Of a stretch of DNA of 64,000 bases, positions 10,249 to 23,305 are shown piece after piece. Each line of letters begins with the position of its first letter. Within the stretch, counting starts at the first letter, position 1. The stretch is from Chondrosia reniformis. Taxonomy: Eukaryota > Porifera > Demospongiae > Chondrillida > Chondrillidae. The stretch lies in assembly GCA_947172415.1 (NCBI GenBank), contig OX359200.1, forward strand, positions 2,978,501 to 3,042,500. The letters run 5' to 3'. Position numbers and translations under genes: made by a program. The notes beneath the pieces were generated by a model. That model worked only from the letters and a program-made list of their open reading frames with translations, made no database searches and was not told the DNA's origin.

Positions 10249-13200
10249 CATACAATTAGTACACACAACCTAAAACTATAGCTAGTACTAGTACATACAA
10301 ATAGTACATACAAATAGTACATGCAGTTAGTACATACAATTAGTACAAATAACTAGGATATACATACAACTAGTACATACAACTAGGTCATACAACTAGA
10401 ACTAAAAATATTATATAAAACTAGTCCAAAAATGAGAACTTAAAACAAGTACATTCAACTACTAGTACATAGAACGAGGACATACAACAAGTACATACAG
10501 CTAATACATAAAACTAGTACATAGAACTAGTACGTACAACTAGTACATACAGCTAGATACTAGTACAATCAACTAGTACATACAAAGAGTAACTACAACT
10601 TATATACACTAGTATATACAAAAATAACACACTACTTGTACATATAACAAGTACGTACACATATAACTACTACATATAAATATTACATACAAATAGTATA
10701 TACAACTAGTTCATACAACTAGTACATACAATTAGTACATACACTAGTACATACAACAATTACCCACAACTAGTTCTTACACCTAGTACATACAACTAGT
10801 ATCAATTACATACAACTAGTGCCTACCTAGTACTTAGAATAACTAGTACTAGAACCTACAACTAGTAAATATAACTAGTACATACAACAATTACACACAA
10901 CCAATACAATCAACTAGTACATACAAATAGTACAAACAACTAGTACATACAACTAGAACCCACCTAGTACCAGGTACAACTAGCACTAGAACCAACAAAA
11001 ATTGCATACAACTAGTACATAATACAATTATACATAACTAGTACATACAACTAGTACATACAACTAGAATCTGGTATATCTAGTACTAGAACCTACAACT
11101 AGTACATAAAACTAGTACATATAAATGATGCGTACAACTAGTATATAAAACTAGTACGTACAAATAGTACATACACCTAGTACATACAGACAGTAAATAC
11201 AACTAGTGCATATAAATAGTACAGACAACTAGTACATACAACTGGTAAAGACAACTAGTGCATACAACTAGTACACACAGCTAGTACATACAACTAGGAC
11301 ATACACTTAGTACAAACAGTATTACATACAACTATTACACACACCTACTTAATACACCTAGTATATACAATAATTACACACAACTAGTACATACAAATAG
11401 TACATACAACTTGTATCTAGTCCATGCAACTAGGATCTACATAGTACCTAGTATAACTAGGACTAGAACCTACAACCAGTACATACAACTAGTACATATA
11501 ACTAGTTCATACAGCTAGTATATACACCTAGTACACGCAACTACTACATATAACTAGTACATACACCGATAAATAGTACATATATATAGTATATACAACT
11601 AGAACCTACAACTAGTACATACAACTAGAAGCTACCTAGTACGTGGTACAACTAGTATTAGAAGCGACAACTAGTGTCTACACCTTGTAAAACAACTATT
11701 ATCGAGTACACACAACTAGTACAAACAACTAATACATGCAAGTATATAGTATATACAACTAGGACATACAACTTCTATCCAGAACATACAACTAGGATCT
11801 ACCTAGGACCTAGTATAACTAGTACAAGAACTAACAACTAGAGCATAGAACTAGTACATACAACTAATACATACAACTAGTGCCTACAACTAGTAAATAT
11901 AACTATTACATACAACTAGTACAAACAATTAGAACCTAAAACTGGTATGTATATAAAATACATACAATTAGTACATACAACTAGAACATACAACTAGTTA
12001 CTGGTACAACAACTAGTACATACAACTAGTAACTACAAATAGTAAATATAGTTAGTACATACAACAATTAGACACAACTAGAACATATAACTAGTACATA
12101 CACATATAACAAGTGTATATAAATGGTAAGTACACCTAGTAAATACAACTAGGATATACAAGTATTTTAAACAACTAGTACACACAACCAGTACATACAA
12201 CTAGTGCATAGAACTAGACACTAGTATATACATACAACTAGTATATAGCTAGTACATACAAATAATATATAAATACAACTAGTACATACATTGGGTACAT
12301 AACTAGTACATGCAACTAGTTCTTACAACTAGTACATAAAATTCGTACATGCAACTTCTACATCCAACTACTACCTACAATAATACCAACAACTATTAAA
12401 TATAACTAATACTAGTACATACAACTAGTAGAGAAAACTAGTATATACACCTAGTACATACAACTAGTACATACAACTAGTACATACAACGAGTACATAC
12501 AACTAGTACATAGAACGAGTACATAAAACTAGTACATAAAACTAGTGCATACAATTGGTACATAACTAGTACATACAACTAGTACATATAACCAGTACAT
12601 ATAACTATTACATACAAGTTCTACATACAACTAGTACCTAAAACTAGTAGATATAATTTTTATTAGTATATAAATTAGTACAATCAACTAGTACATACAA
12701 TTAGTACATACAAATAGTACAAACAGCTTGTACATACAACTTGTATCTATCTAGTACCCACTATAACTAGTACTAGAACCCATAACTATTACATACACCT
12801 AGTACATACAACTAGTACCTATGCACATATAATTAGTACACAACTACTACATAAAACTAGTCAATACACAGGTAACTAGTACATATTAATAGTATATACA
12901 GCTAGAACATAAACTAGAACATACCACTAGTACATTGAACTAGTATATACATACAACTAGAACCTATCTAGTACCTAGTACAATTAGTACTAGAACCTAC
13001 AACTAATACTTACATCTAGTACATACAACAAATATCGAGTATATACAACTAGTACATACAACTAGTTCATAGAAATAGAAACTAGTACAAACAACTAGTA
13101 CATACAACTAGTACATACAACAATTACATAGAAGGAGTACATAAAGGTAGTACATACAACTAGTGTATACAACTGGTACATAACTAGTACATACAACTAG

Positions 13201-16200
13201 TACATACAACCAGTACCTACAACTAGAGATATAACCTGTACTAGTACTTACAATTAGTACAATCAAGTAGTACCTACAATTAGTTCATACAAATTGTACA
13301 AACAGCTAGTACATACAACTAGTACATATAACTAGTACATACAGCTAGTACATTTACTTATTACATACACAAATAACTAGTACATACAAATAGTTCATCA
13401 ACTTGTATCTAGTACATGCAACTAGGACAAACGAGTAATATATACAACTAGTCCACACAACCAGTGCATACAACTAGTACATACAACTAGAAACTAGTAC
13501 ATGCAACAAGTACATAATAAGAGTACATAAAATGCATACATACAACTAGTACGAACAACAAGACACTAGTACATACAGCCAGTTCATATAACATGAATTT
13601 AAAACTACCACATAAACTAGTATATACAACTATTACACAGTTAGTACATACAAGAAATTTATACATACAACTAGTACAATCAACTAGTCCATAAAACTAG
13701 TTCATACAACTAGGACGTACATTTCGTATCTTCAACGAGTAAATATAACTAGAACTACTTCATACAACTAGTACATACAACTAATACATAAAACTAGACC
13801 CACAATTAGTACATACAACTAGTACAGACAACTAGTACAGATTACTAGTTCATACAAGTAGTACATACAACCAGACCATACAACTTGTACATACAACTAG
13901 TAAATAGTACATAAAACTAGTACATATAACTAGTACATACAAGTAGTACCTACAACTTGTTAATATTACCAGTACTAGTACCTACAACTGGTGCCTACAA
14001 CTAGTACACACAACTAGTACGTATAACTAGTACATACATTTGGAAGGTACAACTAGAACTTATAACTAGTAACTAGTACATATAACTAGTACATAAAAAT
14101 AGAACATACAACCAGAACATACAACTAGTACATACAACTAGTAAATAGTACATACAACTAGTTCATATAACTAGTACATACAAGTAGTACCTACAACTAT
14201 TTAAAATTACCAGTAATAGTACCTACAACTAGTTCATACAACTAGTACGTCAAAAGTGCATAAAACTAGTTAAGACAACTAGCACAAACAACTACAACAT
14301 AATTACTACATACAACTAGTATGTACAACTAGAACATACAATTGGTACATACAACTATTACATTAAACCTGTACATACAACTTTTACCTACAACTAGTAA
14401 ATAAACCTAGTACTAGTACATACAACTAGTACATGTAACTAGTTCATACAACTAGTAAATATTACTACTATATACAAGTAGTACAATCAAAATAGTCCAT
14501 AAAACTAGTTCATACAACTAGTACGTACATTTAGTATCTACAACGAGTAAATATAAGAGTACTAGTTCATACAACTAGTACATACAACTAGTACATAAAA
14601 CTAGCAACGTGTACACACGATAACTTACAACTAGCACATAAAACTACTTCATACCACTAGTACATATAACTCATTACTTACATCTAGTACATACGACTAG
14701 TATCTACAACTAGTACATAAAACTAGACCTAACATTAGTACATACAACTAGTACACACAAGTAGTACATATTACTAGTTCATACAACTAGTACATACAAC
14801 GGAACCATACAACTAGAACATACAACCAGACCATACAACTAGTAGAACTAGCAAATTGTACATACAACTAGTACATATAACTAGTACATACAAGTATTAC
14901 CTATAACTTGTTAATATTACTAGTACTAGTACCTATAACTAGTACACACAGCTAGTACATATAACCAGTACATATAACTAGTACATACACCTAGTACATA
15001 CAACTAGTAAATAGTACATACAACTTGTACATATAACTAGTACATACAAGTAGTACCTACAACTATATAATATTACCTGTAATAGTACCTACAACTATTT
15101 AATATTACCTATAATAGTATCTACAACTAGTTCATACAACTAGTTCATACAACTAGTACATAAAAGTGCATAAAACTAGTTAAGACAACTAGCACAAACA
15201 ACTACTACATAATTGGTACATACAACTAGGACATACAACTAGTACATACAATCAGTACAAACAACTATTACATAAACCTGTACATACAACTTTTACCTAC
15301 AACTGGTAAATAAACCTAGTACTAGTACATACAACTAGTCCATACACCTAGTAAATATAACTAGTTCCTGCAACTAACAAATATAACCAGTACATACAAC
15401 TAATACATTCAGCTAGTCCATAAAACTAGTTCATACAACTAGAACGTACGTTTAGGATCTTCAACGTGTTTATGAAACTATTACTAGTACATACAACTAG
15501 TAAATTACTTACAATCAGTTCATACAACTAGTTCATGCAAATAGTACATACACCTAGTACCTACGGTCTGAACATACAACTAATTTTGAGAACATACAAG
15601 TCATACAAACAACTAGTAACGAGTACATAAAAACTATTCCATTCAACTAATACATACAACTAGCACATTCTAATAGTAGATACAACTAGTACATACATAT
15701 AGTACTGACAAATATTAAATATTATATTCAACTGATACATAAAACTAGAACATAAAACTAGTACATAAACTAGTACAATTCTAGTACATACATCTATAGT
15801 AAATACAACTAGTACATACAACTAGTACAATTCTAGTACATACATCTATAGTAAATACAACTAGTACATACAACTAGTACATTCACCTAGTACATACAAC
15901 TAGTCCAATAACTAGTACATATAATACATACAACAAGTACATATAACTAGAAAATACAACTAGTGCACACAACTAGTACCTACCGAGTATAACTAGTACT
16001 AGAACGTACTAAATAAAACATAGTACATTCAAGTACTATATATAACTTGTACAAACAACAAGTACACAAACTGGTATTGCGTACATACAACTAGTACATA
16101 TAACTAGTACAAACAATTAGAACATACAACTAGTAAATACAAATAGTACATGCAACTAGTACAAACAACTACTAAATATAACTTGTAAAAACAACTAGTA

Positions 16201-16311
16201 CACAAACTAGTATCGAGTACATACAACTAGTACATATAACTAGTACAAACAATTAGAACATACAACTAGTACATACAACTGTACCATACAACTAGTACAT
16301 ACTATATATTA
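10249..16311 (-). repeat. 13-bp satellite array, minus orientation
   Basis: About 6 kb of ATACAACTAGTAC-type monomers. Higher-order repetition is visible: a segment starting TCCATAAAACTAGTTCATAC recurs near 13686, 14499 and 15413, and a ~52-bp unit around 15773-15876 is duplicated in tandem. No gene or RNA gene was seen. Confidence 0.95.
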
Positions 16312-16706
16312 TATTAGGTTTATGACCTCCTCGTCCGCCAGCCTCAATCCTCAGACTAGTCAAGCCCCACCCACCCCTTGACCCATCCAGTCACACACTT
16401 TCACTATTTATTCCTTACTTACTGCACTGTTTGTTTTATCTTACTGCATAAAATATACCTCACGTGACCACCCACACTCCCAGCTTCCCGCCCATTATTT
16501 TCCCGCCCACAGCCATCTCACCTGCCCCTCCCCCTACCGATATATAAGTCACCATGCCCTGTAATCTTACTACCACTGATGAAGACCCGAGATTGGGTCG
16601 AAACGTTTGGTAATCATTGACAAGCGACATCTGTCCCAATCCCTTGGCTAGTGCAGTTCCAGATTCTGAAGCATGAATACACCTAGCCACACAGAGATCT
16701 TCAAAG
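16312..16706 (+). mobile_element. Penelope-like element terminal remnant (tentative)
   Basis: A ~395-bp non-satellite island, C-rich in its middle, with no coding capacity I can support. Near its 3' end it contains the CTGATGA...GAAACGTTTGG block, a hallmark of hammerhead-bearing terminal repeats of Penelope-like retroelements. No reverse transcriptase remains. It could instead be a SINE or retrozyme-like element that shares the ribozyme. The satellite continues on both sides. Confidence 0.45.
16571..16612 (+). ncRNA. Hammerhead ribozyme-like motif (type I, minimal stem III)
   Basis: Stem I is TACCA (16571-16575) with TGGTA (16608-16612). The core CTGATGA is 16576-16582. Stem II is GACCC (16584-16588) with GGGTC (16595-16599), loop GAGATT. 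GAAA is 16600-16603. ACGT (16603-16606) is self-complementary and would form stem III as a dimer, with predicted cleavage after U16607 (GUU). The deviation from the consensus is an unpaired A at 16583 between the core and stem II. Minimal-stem-III, dimer-dependent hammerheads are known in Penelope-like elements. Confidence 0.6.
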
Positions 16707-19325
16707 TAATACAATTAGTTCTATAATTAGTACATAGAACTAGTACATATATATAGCCATTACAAACAATTAGTTCATAGTACTTGTAAATATAACTGGT
16801 ACACATCTAGTACATATACCTAGTACATACAACTAGTACATTCAATTAGAACAAATACATAGAACATACACACATAACTAGAACATATAAATAGTACATA
16901 TAACTAGTACATTCAACTAGAACATAAAACTAGCACAAACAATTAGTACTTACAACTAGTAACTAACAAAAACAACTAGTACATAACTAGTACACACATC
17001 TAGTACATACAACGAGTACACACAATTAGTACATACAAATATTACATTCAGCTAGTAAATTCAACTAGTACCTACAACTAGTACATACAACTATTACCTA
17101 CAACTAGTAAATATAACCAATACTAGTACATATAACTAGTACATACAACTAGTACACACAACTAGCTACGAGTGCATACAACCAGTACATACAACTAGCT
17201 ACAAATACATACAACTTGTACCTAAAACTAGTATATACAACTACTTCATAAAACAAGTCCATAAACAGGTAACTAGTACATATAAACAGTATACACACCT
17301 AGAACATAAACTAGAACATACAATTAGTATATTGAACTATTATATACAACTAGAACCTATTTAGTGTCTAGTACAACTAGTACTAGAACCCACAACTAGT
17401 ACCTACAACTAGTACATACAACAACTATCGAGTACATAAAACTAGTACTTACAACTAGTACTTACAACAAGTATCGAGTGCATACAACTAGTACATACAA
17501 CTAGTCCATACAACTAGTACATACAACTAGTACCTACCTAGTACCTAGTATAACTGATACCAGAGCGTACAACTAGTAATTACAACTAGTACATACAGCT
17601 AGTACTTACAACCAGTACATTCAACGCGTATATATAAATAGTGCCTACAACTAGTACATGCAACTAGTACATACAACTAGTACATACAACTAGTACATTC
17701 AACTAGTACACACAACTAGTACATATTACTAGTAAACACAACTGCTACATAAAACTAATTCATACACGGGTAACTAGTACATATAAATAGTGTATGCAAC
17801 TAGAACATAAACTAGAACATACAACTAGTACATTGAACTAGTACATACAACTAGAACCCACGTAGTACCTAGTACAATGAGTACTAGAACCTACAACTAG
17901 TACTTACAACTAGTACATATAAATAGTGTATACAACTAGTACATGCAACTAGGACATAAAAGTAATATATGCAACTAGTACACACAACCAGTGCATACAA
18001 CTAGTACATACAACTAGAAACTAGTACATGCAACTAAACTAGTACATAAAAAGAGTTCATAAAACTCAAACATACAACTAGTACGAACAACAAGACATTA
18101 GTACAAACAACTAGTACATTCATCTAGTACATACAACTAGTCGATACAACTAGTTCCTACAACTAGTTCCTACATTGTACTTAGTATAACTAGTTCTAGA
18201 ACGTACAACTAGTACCTACAACTAGTACATACCACTAGTTATTACAACTAGTACATACTACTAGTACATATAAATAGTGCATACCACTAGTACATGCAAC
18301 TAGTACATACAACTAGTACATACAACTAGTACATACAACTAGTACATATAAGCGGTTCATGCAACTACTAAATATAACTCGTACAAACAACTAGTACACA
18401 AATTAGTATCGAGTACATATAACTAGTACATATAACTAGTACAAACAATTAGAACATACAACTAGTACATACAATTGGAACATAAAACTAGTACATACAA
18501 CTAGTACATACAACTAAAACGTAAAACTAGTACATATAACTAGTACGCACAATTCGTACACACAACTAGTATAGAGTACATACAACTAGTCCATACAAGT
18601 AGTACTTACCACTAGTTATTACAACTAGTACATACTATTAGTACGTATTAATAGTGCATACAACTAGTACATGCAACTAGTACATACAGCTAGTACATAC
18701 AACTGGAACATACAACTAGCACATACAACTAAAAAATACAACTAGTACATATAACTTGTACATACAACTAGATGCTAGTACATACAACTAGTACATACAA
18801 CTAGTCCATATAACTAGTCCATACAACTAGTACATACTACTAAGACCTAATTATTACATAGTTCAACTATACTAGAACCTACAATTAGTACATAAAACTA
18901 GTACATACAACTAGTGCATACAACTAATAGATTCAACTGCGACATAAACTAGTACGTATAACTAGTGCATACAATTAGTGCATATAACTAGTAAATATTA
19001 CTAGTACTAGTCCATACAACTGGTACACACAAGTAGCACATACAATTAGTTCTATAATTAGTATATAGGAGTAGTACATAAAACGGGTACATAAAAGTAG
19101 AACATACAAATTGTACATATAACAGGTACGTAGCCATTACATACAATTAGTTCATAAAACTTGTAAATATAACTGGTACACATCTAGTACATATACCTAG
19201 TATATACAACTAGTACATTCAATTAGTAAATTTAAATAGAACATACACATATAACTAGAACATATACAGAGATCATAAAACTAGTACATTCAACTAGAAC
19301 ATAAAACTAGCACAAACAACTAGTA
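16707..19325 (-). repeat. 13-bp satellite array, minus orientation
   Basis: Satellite in the minus direction. Positions 16707-17240 are paralogous to 19045-19333 plus 20672-20960, so this segment was duplicated before D2 inserted. There is no gene. Confidence 0.93.
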
Positions 19326-19333
19326 CTTACAAC

Positions 19334-19381
19334 ATAGATATACGACTCCTTTAATGGATTGGAAACGGCATCACGTGACGC
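19334..19381 (+). repeat. D2 left terminal inverted repeat
   Basis: Identical to the reverse complement of 20623-20670 over 48 bp. Confidence 0.9.
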
Positions 19382-19698
19382 AAGCGAGGGTTGTTACGCT
19401 TCCGGATTTTAGTATTGGAGGTGTGAAGATGGCCGAGAAACCGATCGAGAAACAACCGAGTGATTTTACCGTAGTCAGACAAGCTTTATCGTTCGTTTTA
19501 GACAGCGTACATTCTCTGGATATATCGCAGGTGCGTAACACGTTCATTAATAAACCCATTTCACATACAGGGTCCAATAGTAGGCAAAACGTCGTTCTCG
19601 AGAAAGACGTTTTGCGAATTCTCTTTTAGTTGGAACGACCTAAGCCATTCAAACATCTCTAAGTTAAAACGAAAGTCTAGATCTTACACACGAAAAGA

Positions 19699-20082
19699 TT
19701 ACAGAAAAGTTAATAGTGTACTAATTTCCCTTCCATTCACCCACAGCCTCCAGGTTTTATTCACTGTGTGCACAGCCAATAGAACTTGTACTGTGCAAGG
19801 AATGAGGGATGGGTCATTGGCCATGGTTGATACTGAGAAAGACATTTTCCAAAAGAAATTATGGTGATCTACTGTTTGGCTGTACCATTTCCCTTCATTG
19901 CTGACTGATGTGGATGGCTGTACATCAACATTTTGGGGTGATGGTTGATTCAATGCATTGTTGGCTTCTGTCTCTAAGACTACAGGAGATGTCACTTCAT
20001 TGATCAGCCTTTCTTCTTCTTCCCCTTTCCTGCCCTTCCTTTCTTGATTTTTCCTACTATGCAGTCCAACCTTTCTAGGCAT
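19699..20082 (-). CDS. D2 internal ORF, unknown protein or transposase remnant
   Basis: It has an ATG start and encodes 127 residues inside D2. The N-terminus (MPRKVGLHSRKNQERKGRKG) is strongly basic, followed by an acidic/Glu patch and then a Ser/Pro/Asn-rich linker. The last third is more hydrophobic and ordered (LIPCTVQVLLAVHTVNKTW, WVNGREI). I do not recognise it. The position within intact inverted repeats suggests the N-terminal part of a transposase or an accessory protein, but no DDE residues, zinc finger or membrane segment are evident. A further exon could lie in 19382-19698, where nothing convincing was found. The rest of D2 (20083-20622) shows no gene. Confidence 0.4.
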   Translation of the reverse strand: MPRKVGLHSRKNQERKGRKGEEEERLINEVTSPVVLETEANNALNQPSPQNVDVQPSTSVSNEGKWYSQTVDHHNFFWKMSFSVSTMANDPSLIPCTVQVLLAVHTVNKTWRLWVNGREISTLLTFL

Positions 20083-20622
20083 TATGCACTAGTCATATAA
20101 AGATACATTGACCTTATAATACCTGCTCTTTAATCAAGAATTTACGCATTAATCACTTTTGTGTTACTAATTTAAACAGAATATCTTTTTCTTATTATTC
20201 AAGTGAGAGATACATTGTAATGGTGAGTCCAGAGATTAACTCTCCCTTAATAGATTCACATCGAAAGACTTTACGTTTACCGTTATAAGAGTCAGATATA
20301 GGTACACAAAATTTGCTCGACAAGTTACCATCTGCAGCGTTTTTCTTAAGTTTGCTAAAAGGATGGCCTATTTTAACTAGTGGAGTCCGTGTAGCACATG
20401 TAGATATTCTTAGGGATATGCTATATTCATTAAAGAATTATGTAGTGCTACTACTACAGGTACACAAATGATTTACGTGCGTTACTAACCTTCTTTTCGC
20501 TTCTTCACAAGATCCGTTGCGAACGATTTCCGTATATATCGATATATTACGATACTTAGCAACATAGCCTTTCAATCGATACCTTGTGAAGCGTCAGGTT
20601 AAAATTTATATAAAGCCTATAC

Positions 20623-20670
20623 GCGTCACGTGATGCCGTTTCCAATCCATTAAAGGAGTCGTATATCTAT
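20623..20670 (-). repeat. D2 right terminal inverted repeat
   Basis: Inverted partner of 19334-19381. The perfect match suggests a fairly young insertion. Confidence 0.9.
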
Positions 20671-20679
20671 GCTTACAAC

Positions 20680-21153
20680 TAGTAACTAGTAAAAACAACT
20701 AGTACATAACTAGTACTTAAGACTAGTTTTTACAACAAGTACGCACAATTAGTACATACAAATATTACATTCAGCTAGTAAATTCAACTAGTACCTACAA
20801 CTAGTACGTACAACTATTACCTACAACTAGTAAATAAAACCAGTACTAGTACATATAACTAGTACATACAACTAGTACATACAATTAGCTACGAGTACAT
20901 TCAACCAGTACACACAACTAACTACGAGTACATACAATTTGTACCTAAAACTAGTATATCCAACTACTTCATAAAACTAGTACATAGAATGATTACTTAC
21001 AACTAGTAAATACATCTACTACATACAACTAGTACATAAAACTAGTCCTACAAATAGTACATACAACGAGTGCATACTACTAGTACACAAAACTAGTTCA
21101 TATAACTAGAACATACAACTAGTACATAAATATATTACATACAACTAGCACAT
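20680..21153 (-). repeat. 13-bp satellite, minus orientation, right edge of inverted block
   Basis: Minus-direction monomers continue from the D2 target site and stop at about 21153. There, CACATAGGTCCTAGTTCC leads into plus-direction monomers. There is no gene. Confidence 0.92.
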
Positions 21154-22772
21154 AGGTCCTAGTTCCATGTACTAGTTGTATGTACTAGTTGTATGTGGTT
21201 ATATGAACTAGTTGTATGTGATGATTGTGTGTAATTGTATGTTCTAGTTATATTTACTAGTTGTAGTTACTAGTTGTATGTACTAGTAACTAGTTATATG
21301 TACTAATTCTATGTACTAGTTCTATGTACTAGTTTAATGTACTAGTTGTATGTAGAAGTTGTATGTACTAGTTGTAAGTATTAGTAACTATCTGTATGTA
21401 CTAGTTGTATGTACTAGCTGTATGTACTAGTTGTATGTACTAGTTATATGTTCTAGTTGTATGTAGTAGTTGTATGTACTAGTTGTATGTAGTAGATGTA
21501 TGCACTAGTAACTGTCTGTGTGAACTAATTGTTTGTTCTAGTTATATGTACTAGTTGTATATATGTACTAGTTTTAGGTACTAGATACTAGTTGTATATA
21601 CTAGTTGTGAGTACTAGTTATATATACTAATTGTATTTACTGATTGTGTGTAATTGTTGTATGTACTACTTATATTTACTCGTAACTAGTCGTAAGTACT
21701 AGTTATATGTACCAGTTGTATGTACTAGTTGTATGTAGTTATATGTACTATTTGTATGTACTAGTTGTGTGTAATTGAGTGTATTAGTTATATTTACTAG
21801 TTGTAGTTACTAGTTTTATGTACTGGTTATATGTACTAGTTGTATGTACTAATAAATAGATGTATGTACTAGTTGTATGTACTAGTTGCATTTACTAGTT
21901 GTATGTACTAGTTGTATGCACTAGTTGTATGTACTAATTGTATGTACTAGCTGAATGTACTAGTTGTATGTACTGGTTGAACGAACTCCTTACTAGTTGT
22001 ATGTTATAGCTGTAAGTACTAGGACCACTTTACTAGTCGGAGGTTCTAGTTGTATGTACTCAAGTCTAAGTAGTAGTTGCATGTTCTAATTGTATGTACT
22101 TAATATATGGACTAGTAATATGTATATAGTCATATATATGTACTAGTTATATATACTGGTTTTATATACTAGTAGTATGTACTAGTTCTTTGCACTAGTA
22201 AATAGTTGATATACAAGTCATATGTACTAGCTGTATGTACTAGTATTCTGTACTAGCTGTATGTACTAATTGTATGTTCTAGTTGTATGTACTAGTAATT
22301 TGTAGTATGTACTAATTATATGTACTAGTTGTATGTACTAGTTGTATGTACCAGGTGTATGTACTAGTAAAAATCTGAATTTACTAGTTGTATGTACTAG
22401 TTGTATGTAGTTATATGTACTAGTTGTATGTAGTAGTTGTGTGTAATTGTTGTACGTACTAGTTATATTTATTAGTTGTAGTGACTAGTTGTACGTACTA
22501 GTTGTAAGTACAAGTAACTAGGTGTATGTACTAGTCGTATGCACTAGTTCTATGTACTGGTTTTATGTACTAGTTGCATGACGAAGTTGTATGTACAAGT
22601 TATATGTACAAGTAATCATCTGTTTGTACTAGTTATCTGTACTAGTTGTATGTACTAGTTGTGTGTAATTATTGTACGTACTAGTTATATTTACTACTTG
22701 TAGTTACTAGTTTTATGTACTAGTTGTATTTACTAGTTGTATGTACTACTAGTTGTATGTTCTAATTGTATG
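21154..22772 (+). repeat. 13-bp satellite array, plus orientation
   Basis: Plus-direction GTACTAGTTGTAT monomers. A ~130-bp stretch at 21286-21410 is repeated almost exactly at 25507-25630, showing segmental exchange within the array. There is no gene. Confidence 0.95.
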
Positions 22773-23305
22773 AAAAATCTAAGATACCATTTTCCTACAT
22801 GCCATGCCTATTCTGTAAAAGAGCCTATAGGGGAACTAAACCTGAAGAGAGCTTTGGATGAAGATACAGGAGTCTTTTCTTCCTTCTTTTCCCTTCTTTC
22901 ATCTTCTTCTTCACTGGGTAAGACAGCCGTTTCTTGGAATTCCACCTTTTATCAGTGATCCTGAGTCTTTATCTTTTCTTTATCTTGATCTTCTGTGAAT
23001 CTTTGGCTCTCTATGCTAAATCTAGGGGCCTTATATACACTAATTTGGCGCCAAAAGTTAAATAAGGTGTTAATTAAGACACATGATGAAATTTAATTTT
23101 ATGAAAGGAATGTAAGTCAAATTAAATTTTATGAATTTAATCTATTAGTAATCTTGCTTGTACAGGTAAAACAGATTCAGCATAACCATAGACACAAGTA
23201 GGACATATTACATAAGTCTATCCTTAGGTCTTACAGTAGTAACATTCCTTTGGAGGTGGGGTAACAAAATATGGGGTAACACAAAACAGTCCTTAAGCAT
23301 ACTAG
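22773..23305 (-). mobile_element. U1: unassigned 530-bp insertion, solo-LTR-like
   Basis: A non-satellite island with no clear inverted repeats. Read on the minus strand it has two TGTTACCCC boxes, an E2F-type palindrome followed by a TATA box, and then a purine-rich region. That region is open for about 45 codons (VEFQETAVLPSEEEDERREKK... to a stop). The minus strand can be bounded as TG...CA, the form of an LTR, but no 5-bp target duplication was found. Alternatives are a retrocopied first exon or another non-autonomous element. Confidence in its class is low; that it is an insertion in the satellite is clear. Confidence 0.4.
23030..23055 (-). promoter_or_regulatory. Promoter-like pair: TATA box and E2F-type palindrome
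   Basis: On the minus strand, TTTGGCGCCAAA (23055-23044) is a perfect dyad matching the E2F consensus. TATATAAG (23037-23030) follows closely. Their order and spacing look like a pol II core promoter reading leftward into U1. Function is inferred. Confidence 0.35.

Larger units (their letters stand above)
19334..20671. mobile_element. D2: DNA transposon with 48-bp terminal inverted repeats
   Basis: A 1,338-bp element with perfect 48-bp inverted repeats (19334-19381, 20623-20670) that begin ATAGATATACGACTCC and contain CACGTGA. It is flanked by CTTACAAC at 19326-19333 and 20672-20679, an apparent 8-bp target duplication (7 bp if the terminal C/G pair belongs to the element). The paralogous satellite at ~16950 shows the unoccupied site with a single CTTACAAC. 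Target length and TIRs fit hAT- or P-type superfamilies. The one internal reading frame does not let me choose, and the element is probably non-autonomous. Confidence 0.85.

Noticed and set aside
10070-10255. A 61-residue frame at the 5' end of E2, also open in E3
   Set aside because: It lies in the proposed ribozyme and leader, and its reading is better explained by RNA structure conservation; it is not in frame with the main ORF.
16460-16714. An 84-residue minus-strand frame in the Penelope-like remnant
   Set aside because: It reads across the hammerhead motif and the satellite boundary, with no domain; treated as chance.
19354-19629. A 91-residue plus-strand frame in D2
   Set aside because: Its ATG lies in the terminal inverted repeat and the product has no recognisable motif; the minus-strand frame is better composed, so I kept only that one.
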